DNA of 64,000 bases. Origin: Litoditis marina (taxonomy: Eukaryota; Nematoda; Chromadorea; Rhabditida; Rhabditidae). Under the pieces are notes generated by a model that was not told the origin of the DNA, made no database searches, and saw nothing but the letters and a program-made list of their open reading frames with translations. The stretch spans positions 30,239,485 to 30,303,484 of the forward strand of contig OZ038433.1 in NCBI GenBank assembly GCA_964036275.1, written 5' to 3'. A program made the translations under genes and the position numbers. Below, in pieces: positions 11,844-30,863 of this stretch; position 1 is the first letter of the stretch, and the number at the start of each line of letters is the position of its first letter.

Positions 11844-14800
11844 ATGTTCGGAAAACTCGAACGGAATCTATCAGAGACCTACTGTGTGCAGGTCAGTCGG
11901 CTCGGTAAAATTGTGGTCACATATAACTTTCATATTGAGTTCATTATCTACCTAAACCAAAATTAGAGTACGTCAACATATTCGTGTTGTATGGCAATGT
12001 CTACACACATCACAGTACAACTGAAGTGCAACGTAATCAAACTACAAACACATGATAAACCTGTATGGTTTTCTTTTAGATCCAAGATAAATGTATGATA
12101 TTGGTTGACCGTGCGTAAGCAGAGTATTTCAAAATCCATTGACGTTTTAGAGAGTGACTAAGTGATTTACTTTGTTATAGTTCAATTTCGTTTCACATAC
12201 TTCACAATGAACGATAAAAATCGAACTAGACACAAATAGCGGAATCGAGCTACATACACTGTTTTAGAAAAAGCAATGCTTTGAGAATAACATGTATATT
12301 ACAGCATGCAACAATTGTAACTCATCCCTTGTACCGTACTATGCAATCTGTTCACATTATTCTCTCCCTACTTTCTGTGGTTTTGCTGTTTTACGTCATT
12401 TCTCATATACACAGGAAATTTATGTTTCCATACAACGTCAAGGTATATATTTTTCATTATACTTCTCATCAATCAAACTAATGTTTAAAAACCGCTAGTT
12501 TGAGCACAAGCTATATCCGGAGAACTGTGAATTATTTCGTAAAATACACTTCCGGAGTATCTTGTGAGCGTAACTTATAGGTCTTGAAGCAACAGAGTAT
12601 GCATTTTCTGTGTGAAAGTAAAGAAAACATTCAGGTTCTACTTTTATCACTCTACTTGGCCTGCTTTTTCCACGCATCATTGGTAGCATCTTTCCAGGTA
12701 AGTTTTCTAATCGTTACATTTATGTACGCTTTGGAAGTTATACTGGATCGGGTAAGTGAAACTTTTAGTGTTTTTTTTCAAAATCTACCTTTTATTTGAA
12801 CATTTGTATTTAGTTGAAATTTGCTTCCAATCTCACTCTATGCAGAGGTTCGACAGCAAGTTCATGATGTCAAAGAAAAACCAAAATGAGTGTAGATATT
12901 TTCACGTAGGTTCTACGAGACGGCGATTATTATACATGTCACAGATTTTGTGTACACAACTTTTTGTGGGTCATGAAACTATATGAGATATGTAGATCCA
13001 GAACTAAGTTCACTACAGATCCATCATCTTCTGCTCTCTTTCTCTTTTGTGGATCCGTGTGACGTCATACTGCCTCGCCCCACGTACGCCATGTTCCACG
13101 TGCCCTTCGTTTTCTGCCTATTTTGGATCGAATCCACTCAGGTGCGCTGTTTTTCAACCAGCACTCAAGTTTTCGAATTTCGATCTTGCTAAGAATTATG
13201 CTCTGACTTAGAGTCCAAAATTCTTTATTGTGTCAAGGAGAAGTAGGCTCGAGATTGAACACATATACGGTCATAAATTACCCTTGTTCCGAAAGGGAAA
13301 CAGTTAATCGCCCAAGCTTCACATCTATGATAGAGAAAAATCAATAGAAAATGTGTATCAGCGTCAGCGTTACTGTATAAAGTGTATTCTCGATTACCTG
13401 TTATTCCTAGCAAATGTTGATCGTACAGGTTCTCATGTTTCTCGAGCGTTCGTGGGCTGCGTGTTTCGTCAATTCATTCAGTAACACATCGAAAACATTT
13501 GGAAACACTCTTCTCGCTACTTCGGTACGTATTTCTGAACTCAGCACCAGGAAAACATAGTGATGTACTGTACATTTTCTGCTGTGTACACAATAATAAT
13601 ATAAAGTTTATTGCGCATAGATTCAACAACAAAAAGTAATAAGAATTGACTAATTGAGTTATTGAAAGCTTCTATGGCGAAACGCATCCCAAAGGATTGT
13701 ATGTTAAATGTACAATCTACTTACAAGGGAGCGTTGATCAGACTACAAAGTTCAAAGTCGAGACGATGCAAGGGTCAGACAAACAAAGGTCAGATGATCG
13801 ATAAAACAACGAGACCAGTAACTGAACAAATTGAGAGGTATAACAAAAATCAAGTATTTGATCATTTGGGAATGAGATAGGAGCGCAAGAATGCAATACG
13901 GTCTTTATGATAATTCTTACTTAGAGAGCAGAACCAACATGAAGTACAGTTTTCATTGAGAAGCTCTCTGGATATCCACTTTTGGACATCTTGAACACTA
14001 GCATCAAAACGTATAGGAGTAAAAGCGTAAGAAATTTCCTTATCTGAGGTTACGGAAAGCTTTGAGGCACCATGTTTATTCGTTTAGTTCTAGCCTTCAA
14101 TGAAACCCTAGCTCAAGATACTTGGTAGTTCAGTTATGAACATATAGGGTTGTTAATCGAGTTGAAAATTTCGAGTTTTTCGAGTTTCGAGTTTTTCGAG
14201 TTTTCAAAAATGCGAGTTTTTCGAGTTTCGAGTTTTTCAAGTTTTCGAAAATTCGAGTTTTTCGAGTTTCGAGTTTTTCGAGTTTTCGAAATTTCGAGTT
14301 TTTCGAGTTTCGAGTTTTTCGAGTTCTGAAATTTTTTCGAGTTTTTCGAGTTTCGAGTTGAACTCGAAACTCTTAATTTCGAGTTTATTTCGAGTTTTTC
14401 GAGTTCGAGTTTGTTTTTTAACAACCCTAGAACATATCGAGGGCATGTATAGTGAGTGCCAAATTTATAAATTACTGTCTCTCGCCGGAATCGAACCTGC
14501 GAGCAAAAGATTCATGGCAGGGTGCTAACCACTGCGCTATTAGAGCACACAACGGGCAATATTTGGAATCGGAGACATGTGTGCGTACACAGCGGAAAGT
14601 GAGATATACAGTACCCTTCCGCCTTTCCGTTGGCAACGACTATATTTTCAGTTTCTGATTGCAAAGCAGTACTTCAATGGGCAGAGTCCAGGCATAATGT
14701 GTACAATGAGAAGGCAGACTCAATCCGGAAGTGGGTCTTGGAAAGTGGAAAATTGATGTATCCAACCTTTTCCAGTTCATACTACCAGTTTTGTGCTCGA

Positions 14801-17800
14801 TATCGATCTATGGAGAGGAACTGTTTGAAGCTCCTGAAATTTCCGCTCTGAATGCGCCTCGAAAAAATGGAAACGTGAACCTCATATTTTTCGAGCTGAT
14901 CGGAGTCAATGTGGTGGCGCTGGCAATTTCTCTTATCCAACTCTTGATCAGCAGCAGCAGGAACAAAGTGTAAGCAGTTTTGCTTTCTCATTTGTTCTCT
15001 AATGTTTTGAACAAATTAAATTGGTTAACGCACTGCAATTCCACATTGATGTCGAATTTGGTTTAGACAACGAGACATATGTAAACAAGTTAGTACCCTC
15101 TTTTTTTCAGAACGAGCTTCAATTTGACCGCACGGTACCAAAATAGCGAGAACTACACTGCTGCAAGGTTAGTTTCGTCCTACACACAGAAATCGTTTGT
15201 AAGGTGGTTTGATTGGATGTTTTCGGTTTTAAGAACGGTATTGTTTCGAAACTCGAGACAAGGCGACGTGAATTGAAATGTGAAATCGCGCGCAGCGCGA
15301 AGCGCTGTGCGAGATTTGTCTTTGGTCCGGCTAATGCGCGCCTCCGTTTTTTTAGTTTTCCCATAAAAAGGCTGAAATTCGCAAAACAGAACTTTTACAA
15401 ACTGGGAAAGTTTCTACAGCATATTTGCAAAATGTGCCTCGAATTTTATCGAAATCGGTTAAGTTTGAGCAAAGTTATGAAGTTTTCGCTTCATCAAGAG
15501 CGCCAACTTCCGTCGTGTGTGGGTGGGTGGATGGGTGGGTGGGTTGTGACAAGGGAAAATTCCCAGTTTAAGGGTTTCTACTTAATCGATTTTGTTGAAA
15601 ATTGTGGACGACATGTGATACCTACTCAAACCCTGGCGGACCAAAAAAAAATTAGGAAAAAATTGTTTTCGTCAAAGTTATAGACGTTTTCGGAGTGTGT
15701 AATCGTGATAAGGGAAAATTCCCAGTTCAAGGATTTTCACTCAACCGATTCTGTTGCAAATTGTGTAAGGGATGTAATATCTACTCAAACCCTGGCGGAC
15801 CAAAAAAAACTTGCAAAAAAATTGTTTTAATCAAAGTAATAGACAATTTTCGAAAAGTGTCTGCGTCTCTCCATTCAGCACGCTCTCTCACTCTCTCTGT
15901 CCGGTCGACAACTCAAACTGTACTGTAACTTAGAGAAACAATTACCGATTTGCTTGAAAATTGAAATATGATGCCATCGTGACATTTGTTTGAATAGGAA
16001 GTTTTCTATTTCTGACGTCCTTCAGGATTCTGGAGACCAGATGATGTCATTTTTGAAAAGTGCAAAGTTGACGTCAAATATTTCTCCAAATGATGACAAT
16101 AGTTGGCAAGTGGGTTATTAACGATGGATCTCCATCGGAAGGTGTCGTATTCCGGGATTCTGAAATCCAGATGACATCGAATTTAAAAAGTTCAAAGTTG
16201 ACGTCAAATTATTCTTCAAATGATAATAATAGTGGGCAAGTGGTTTAATATTCACAGTGGAATGCATATTCACAGTCAATTCGTCGTCAGATGGTTCTAC
16301 TGTTGTTTCTGGCATGTCACTGGATCTATGTCTCAGAACATACGAATGTCCACCATGAGGAATCAACTGTACCACTACTGCACAAGAAGACGTTCTGACG
16401 ATAATGTGATATGTATGATGATCACCGCCTCGAAACGACGCGAAGTGAAACAATAAATATGTAAATAAATATGTAAGTGGTTTAATAACGATAGAACTTT
16501 ATCTAAACATGTCGTTATCTGAGATTCTGGAGGCCAGGGGACGTAATACTGGAAAAGTGCAAAGTTGACGTCAAATATTTCTCCAAATGATGACAACAGG
16601 TGGCAAGTGGGTTATTAACGATGGAGCTTCATCGAAAGGTGTCGTATTCCGGGATTCTGAAGGGCAGATGACGTCATTTTTTAAAAGTGCAAAGTTGACG
16701 TCACGATATTTTCAAGTGATGGTAATATCTTAGAAAGGGTCAATTAACGGTGTAACTCAATCTAAGAATGACGTATTCTGGGATTCAGAAGGCCAGATGA
16801 CGTCAGATTTTTAAAGTGCAGAATTAACGTGAAATATATTTGCGAATGCTGAAAATATCTTAAAAATGGTAGATTAACGATGAAGCTTCATCTGAATATG
16901 ACTTATTCTGGAATACAGAAGGCCAGATGACGTCAACTTTTAAAAAAAATTGACGTTAAATATGTTTTCGAATGCTGAAAGTTTCTTAAAAATCGTCAAT
17001 TCACGACGAAACTTTATTCAACATGATGTATTCTGGGATTCTGGAGAGCAGATGAAGTAAGTCTTTAGAACTGCAATGTTGACGTCATATTTTTTCGAAT
17101 GATGGTAATTCTTAACAAGTGGTTCATCAAGAAAACAATTTTATCTGCACCGTACAGATCAAACCACATACCTACGGCATGTATACGAAAAGAGAAAAAT
17201 TCATGAAAAAGTGGGGGCCCAACGAATGTAAGATTTGTCTTCTGCTGTGCGCCCCTTAGACAACTACTCTCAAATGGAACAGCCGAAAAATACTAATATA
17301 CTAATATACTCAAGTATAACTGTTCATGACAAACATACAAAAGTCCTAAAATATTTTCTCAAACCTGTAAACTAGAATCTACAAATCACAGATGTTAACT
17401 CAACGTACTCAATTATAGAGATCCTGGTTTTGTACACAATGGTTGGCATTTTTTGTCATTACTTCAATTCTAGGTGCTATAACGTTTGTCATATTATTCA
17501 AAAGTTGTTCTCTCTTTCGCAGCTGTGACTTGTAGATTCTAGTTTACAGGTTTGAGGAAATATTTTACGACTTTTGTATGTTTGTCATGAACAGTTATAC
17601 TTGAGTATATTAGTAAATTAGTATTTTTCGGTTTTTGTAGCAGTAGCTGTTCCATTTGAGAGTAGTTGTCTAAGGGGCGCACAGCAGAAGACAAATCTCA
17701 CATTCGTTGGGCCCCCACTTTTTCATGAATTAGGTTTCATTGTTTTCTCACGTCCATTTCCGCGCTTATTATACTTTTCGTGGTTTCTAGGAATAAATAA

Positions 17801-19365
17801 CCTGCCAATAATTATTTGAGGATCTCAACCAAACCATTCGAACTATTTCCGGCTTGGTTAAAGTCGAACACGAAATAATCTAACCGTCTGATACTTTGTT
17901 TTTCTTCCTGTCAAAAAGATCTTCACCATTTTTGCTGAAAAAACTACTCTAACGTAACATTATCCTGCGGTTGATTGTTGGGTACTGAATTTGCTCTCAG
18001 TTATTACATTTGCAAACTGGCAGACGTGTAATTATCGACTAGTTAGGAATCGGAATGAGCCTCAAAACCTAGAACGAGAGAAAAGGAGGTAAAGAGAGAC
18101 TTTTCTCTGTCCAAAGCAAGCGTCGTCGATGTATGATATCCCATTTCACTGGTTTTGTAAGTTGATCTCGTCGCTTTTCGGTCTAAACTTGTATATGGGT
18201 TTATGTAACTAGTGTGTATATGGGTTTATGTAACTAGTGTGCACTCGGGTTCGACACCCGAGTGAGGCGGAATGGTAATTTATTTGTCTGTGTGCCCTTG
18301 ATTATCGATGTGCTTCCACTATAACATTCAGAGAAACAATAATGAGGTCAACAGAGATTCATTTTACAAATTATTTTAAACGTCAATTATTTCAGATTCA
18401 TTAGTGCAGTGACAATGGGACAAATGATCATTATAACTATTTATGGCACGGCTACCATATTTCTACGAATTTCTGCTGATGCGAAAACTCTCTTGGATCC
18501 TATTTTCAGATCACAGATTCTCATTGCCTACGTAAGCACTTTTTTGTCGTAATAAATTAGTCTCAAAGTGAAATTATATCATTTCTTGCGATCAAGCTCC
18601 ATACTTGGAGTAAGTGGAATAATCACAAAAAACAAATCATTCTAGAACAACCCGCCTTCTCAGATCTCATCCTGCGTCTCTCACTTTGCGCACTATTTCG
18701 CGACACTCGTACACCGGTGGAATGTGAGAGCGAAGAATGAACGCATATTAGAAAAAACGCAGGTTGAGATAAAACAAACGGGATTTTTATGAATTCCGCC
18801 ACAGTGCACAAACGTGCTGTAATGAAAAACTAGTTTGATAATTATTTTTTTGAGTTTTCTGTGAGTCTTTTTCTTTTTCATTGCTCATATATCATTAGTT
18901 CAGGCAGTTCCGCTCTACACTTTCCTTCTTCCTGTCATCTCGATTCTCGGTTATTTGCAAATAAAAAAACGAAGGCAGACTAAGATAACCTCTCTAGTGA
19001 AGGTATTTTCGTTAACTTTTACATTAAAAAGAGGTGTGATTCAAGAGTATGAAATAGAGGGAGGGGTCCAACTTTGCATTACATTTGAATCGTTGGATCG
19101 CGTTAAACATTTTGACTGTTTTCATGTTCTGACTATTCGCGTAACATTTGGCCATAATCCGTTTCGATGTGATCGGATGTAAACATTTTGGAACTATCAT
19201 GTCAATTTATTTTTGTTTCAACCTGTCAAACGGTGAAAGCTAAAACAGAATGTCGTACAACTCAACTTTGCAACTCGTCTCTACAAATAACACTTTCAGT
19301 TGAGAGCGGTCGGCCAGGAGGGTTGGAAGAACTACTCTGATATACTCATGAAGCAGTGGACATAA
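11844..19365 (+). CDS. Serpentine (7TM) chemoreceptor, Sra-superfamily-like, paralog 1, 339 aa
   Basis: Predicted G-protein-coupled chemosensory receptor of the nematode plasma membrane. Exons: 11844-11891, 12305-12442, 12635-12697, 13019-13141, 13429-13524, 14776-14969, 15111-15167, 18396-18531, 18904-19002, 19300-19365; 1020 bases. Seven hydrophobic segments can be traced. Features: N-terminal NLSETYC, HPLYR before TM1, FPYNVK after TM1, DPCDV in the second loop, LERSWAACF at the end of TM3, FFELIGVN near TM5, and KNYSDILMKQW at the C terminus. The ER-x-x-A pattern after TM3 and the FxxNxK loop suggest the sra/srab/srb/sre superfamily; I cannot fix the exact class. Lengths and phases match the second receptor exon by exon except exon 1. 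Intron 5 carries a tRNA-bearing element, and intron 7 (3.2 kb) a satellite and a foldback element. Ligand unknown. Confidence 0.85.
13525..14447. other. Receptor 1 intron 5, left part, with TTTTTCGAG array
   Basis: Intron sequence without a gene. At 14155-14428 it holds a degenerate tandem array of TTTTTCGAG/TTTCGAG words; the same word family occurs in reverse complement at 4860-5062. Confidence 0.7.
14448..14644 (-). mobile_element. tRNA-bearing TATAGT element, copy 1 (197 bp)
   Basis: Ends TATAGTGAGTGCC and GGCAACGACTATA form an imperfect 13-base terminal inverted repeat. The interior, on the minus strand, is a tRNA-like unit: A-box-like TAGCGCAGTGGTTAGC and B box GGTTCGATTCC within a stem CTCGC...GCGAG. 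The acceptor ends do not pair, so it is not a functional tRNA gene by eye. Inserted in intron 5 of receptor 1. Confidence 0.75.
16010..17115. repeat. Satellite, about 125-130-bp unit, with GACGTCA words
   Basis: About seven or eight diverged units, each starting GGATTCTG(A/G)AG.CCAGATGACGTCA, then GTGCAAAGTTGACGTCAAATAT and ending in AACGATG...CATC..A. Most units keep two GACGTCA palindromes. One unit is interrupted at 16251-16474. Confidence 0.8.
16251..16474 (+). mobile_element. Possible retroposed insertion in a satellite unit
   Basis: About 224 unrelated bases flanked by a direct repeat AAGTGGTTTAATA (16238-16250 and 16475-16487). The right end is A-rich (AATAAATATGTAAATAAATATG). A 13-base duplication plus an A-rich tail is what a target-primed retroposon would leave. 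Source not recognised. Confidence 0.5.
17198..17731. mobile_element. Long foldback (inverted-repeat) element, about 530 bp
   Basis: The left arm 17198-17391 reappears in reverse complement at 17520-17731 with small indels, from AATTCATGAAAAAGTGGGGG at the outside to CTAGAATCTACAAATCACAG at the inside, around a 130-base loop. No coding sequence. It can form a hairpin of about 190 base pairs in the receptor 1 pre-mRNA. Confidence 0.85.
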
Positions 19366-20057
19366 AACACTTCCACGAGACAATATTTTAGATTACGGTT
19401 TTAATCACAATCATCAGATGTAAGAAAGAAATTCAGACAAAAATATTTGAAATTAGAAAGATTTTCAACTTTTCAAAAAAAACTGCAAAATGGTAAAAAA
19501 AACATAGAAATATTCATTGGGAAGCTGTCAAGCCTCAGTGGGAATGACCGGAACTATATAAGTGATGTGAACTTCAGGTTTGCCGTTGTTCCAACACACA
19601 ACCAGAAAACGTGTAACCTACTGTACGTGTCTATCCAATTGGTTTTGTCTTTTAAGAAAAATGTTCATAATAAATAATATTGCCGTATACATTTAGTAAT
19701 AACAGGAAAAACAATTTTGACCTAAAATGTTGAACACTCTTACGAAAAACGAAAAAAAAACACAGTCGGTCAACATTGATTACATCTGACTGGACACAAT
19801 AAACGAATTTCTTCATTTTCGCAATCTCCTTTGTCAGCAAAATCACAACTGCAATTGATGAGCTTCAAAAGCGACAGTACACGGTCACTATTTCGTTACG
19901 AAAGTACCAGTTTTTTTTGTAGTTTGCTCTGCTACGCGTCACAAACTGTGGTGTGTTTAGAATGGGTTAGTATGAAAATAACTGTGTCACGAGAGCACAC
20001 TTCATCTCCATATTTGATAAAGCTATCTCAACCTTACCAAATTGTATCTCCACATTT
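19366..20057. other. Convergent 3' region between receptor 1 and astacin
   Basis: 692 bases between two stop codons facing each other. AT-rich, with AATAAA-like words usable as poly(A) signals on either strand. No gene seen. Confidence 0.6.
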
Positions 20058-28177
<8,120 letters not shown>

Positions 28178-30863
28178 ACAGAAACAGTCCAGGCAATAAT
28201 AAGGACTATACCTCCATGAACCTGATAGATTCATCCAATCCAATGACCGCGAAGCTCTCATCGACAGTACTGACTACGCCTGATAGGCATAGTTTAACGA
28301 CTGACAAAATCAAAATGCACATCTGCAAACAGAGAGTAATGATGGTTTCATTTCGTTTTTGAAACGTACACGAGGTAGATTGATGGAATATTGATAGTGG
28401 CAAGAGTGAAAACATCAGAAACAAAATCTACGTTTTCTGTGATTGTCAGGCGCGGTTGAAATCTTTTACACCTAAGTAGGGTCAGTGAGGATTCCCTAGG
28501 CTTGTACGCAACACAATAGACCGTATGTAATCGCATTGACTGTTGTGTTGAAAACTATATGTAAGTTGCAACTGTTGTTTCCATAATGTGGAGGTATTAT
28601 CATTGTTTGCATAATGCATTGTCTGGTAGTGTCAAAGAGAGCAAACACATCAAAAACCTTCACAAAATATGGGCATGTTAATGAAGTTGACAGCGGCATC
28701 GAAAATCATGAAACACTTGGATACGGTCCAACGTGAACGCGTTTGTAGTTTGATTCAGTATTGTTTAGCCGTACTTCCAGCGTCAAACTATGATAGGCGG
28801 TCACATTCGTTGCTGCAATGTCCCCGTTGACTAATTCGTTCTAATTTTTCTAAGAAAATAGATTTGAGACCAGTGAAGCGTGGCGGAGGCTACTGTAATA
28901 TACCTATAATTAGACAACTTGCATATTTCACTTCCTTATCTAATCAAATTGATCACTAAATTTGATTAGCTCAGTAACTTGTGGTAGTAAAATTAAAGGT
29001 AGAAGTCTGTCGTAAACTCTTGGTACCAGATCAACCATATAGAAACTTGATAAACAAGAGGTTCTGAATAAAATGTTCGATGATTGCGAAACAAGCGCAT
29101 ACAATGTATTTTTCCCCGTTTGTGGTTTGTAGTTCGACTCCGCTTCTTTTCGGTCACAAGTAGTGAGTTATGTCATATACTGACATAAAGTTCGACGGTC
29201 ACCCTCTATATTCGAGCCAAAATGATCGGCAGACTGTAGTCGACTCGTTTACTCATCTTCGTTATTCAGTGAAAGAGCCCATAGACAATAAAACCTAGTT
29301 CCTTTCCTTCTATCTGAGACATGCGTTTTGTACAAAGTCTTTCCAATCACCAACGGCAGCAAGGGTGAACAATCACATGCAGAACTCTCAACATCATTGA
29401 AAAGCTCAGTGAAAAACAACTCCGGAATCCATTGGCGCAGTGCCAAATTCTAAGTGGGAATAGTGGAAACTATACCACCTTCACCGCCCTGCGCTTACTC
29501 AAAATTCTTAGCTCTCAGAAACCGTTTTCAGAAAAGTTCTGTGAAAAATCAACAGGTGCAACTGGGAGAAGGTTACCAGGTGAATTTTTATTTTCTACTC
29601 AAAGGAGTTATCAGAAGATCAAATATTTTTTTGATTTCTGAGTTTCGAGTGTTCTGACTATTCCAATTGAGTTTCTCGCTTTCTCAAGAAACTCTACAGA
29701 CAAATTACGACTTCCAGTTTAGTAAATGCTATAGTATAAAGTCTGCTTAACCCTTGCTTGGAATTTGATTCAATCTCTGTGCATGAATGCACAGAACTAA
29801 ATTTGTCCCTCTTTCTGATAAATAGTCATGCTCTAGTTGGTTCCAAATTGTTCTAATTAGGCCTTTGGGGCGGGTACAGTTGCGCTGAAGTTTTCTCATT
29901 TGCAACTAGTCATCTCAGTTTCATTATCATCGATAGTGTCATCGTACGTTATTTGTGAAGCTCGTTGGTCAGAAAACTTCGGAAACTCCGGAACATATCC
30001 TTTCTATTTCGATTCAAAACTTTTTTGAGGTCGTTATTCTCAGACTTGTAAAAATCATTGTTTCATTTTTTTCGCGTCTGCTCCGTGAACGAATGGTGTT
30101 CAAGATAGCCCTGAGGAGGGAAAGGCGAAGAAGAATTTTAGTTATTTTCTTATTTTATTTTGGCATTTCTCTATAAACTCATTTTTCAGATAATATGAGA
30201 ACCACATGACTGATTTCATTCCACGTTCAATTACATTACACAGATTGCGATAGCTTTCTGCCGTCGCGGAATCATTGATACCAAGACCACGCCACCTCGT
30301 TCAGACACTCATTACTTACGCTAAGTAGACACTAATGAAAAATAAATATTCTGTAACAGTTACTCTTGAATTCGCAACGTGCGAAAACATTCTTTGTCAT
30401 GGAATGTCAGTAATTTATCCTCCCGCTGTATGATCACGCACGTGCTGTTTGTCAGCAATTTTCATTTACGCTCTGTTGCTGGCATGTGGTGTGATAATGA
30501 ATTAACTGGCGAAAATTGAAACATCATGTCGCATCATTCACATATTGTGCCGTACAATAATGAATTGTAATCAGTTAGATAGTTTTTCTCTTTGATAGCT
30601 CTTTCGAAAGTCAAGAAGATGGGAAAATTGATGAAATCCGCTCTGTAAAATAAGTTTTCTCTTCCGGTGTAAACGTCTTCTAACCCTGAATCCACCCAGC
30701 TTTGAACACGTGAAAACGTGCACTTTCAAACGGAGAATCCTGACCTATCCGTGGGCTTGTTTTTGCTCTCGAACCTTCATCTCTTCTTCTAATTTTCTAA
30801 GTGGAAGTTATTTTGGTAACTGACATTCTTTTCTAATTTTACAGACCTCGACTCTACAAAACA
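28178..30863. other. Intergenic between astacin start and receptor 2 start
   Basis: A divergent 2.7-kb gap that should hold both promoters. I find no supported gene; the short frames here show no conserved pattern. GTTTGTAGTTTGATTC near 28740 is a reverse copy of the dispersed GATCAAACTACAAAC motif. Confidence 0.55.

Larger units (their letters stand above)
15168..18395. other. Receptor 1 intron 7, repeat-rich
   Basis: 3.2-kb intron. It holds a two-copy direct repeat of about 165 bases (15541-15700 and 15705-15860, sharing GGGAAAATTCCCAGTT and CAAACCCTGGCGGACC), the GACGTCA satellite at 16010-17115 and the foldback element at 17198-17731. No gene supported. Confidence 0.7.

Noticed and set aside
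15213..15683. 156-residue frame in receptor 1 intron 7
   Set aside because: Overlaps a duplicated non-coding repeat; no recognisable domain or codon bias.
18235..18275. tRNA T-arm-like hairpin CACTCGGGTTCGACACCCGAGTG
   Set aside because: No A box, no acceptor stem; only a perfect small hairpin next to a 27-bp direct repeat.
28178..28261. Upstream extension of the astacin start by 28 codons
   Set aside because: The longer N terminus is not signal-like; the ATG at 28177 leads directly into a hydrophobic stretch. Not fully settled.
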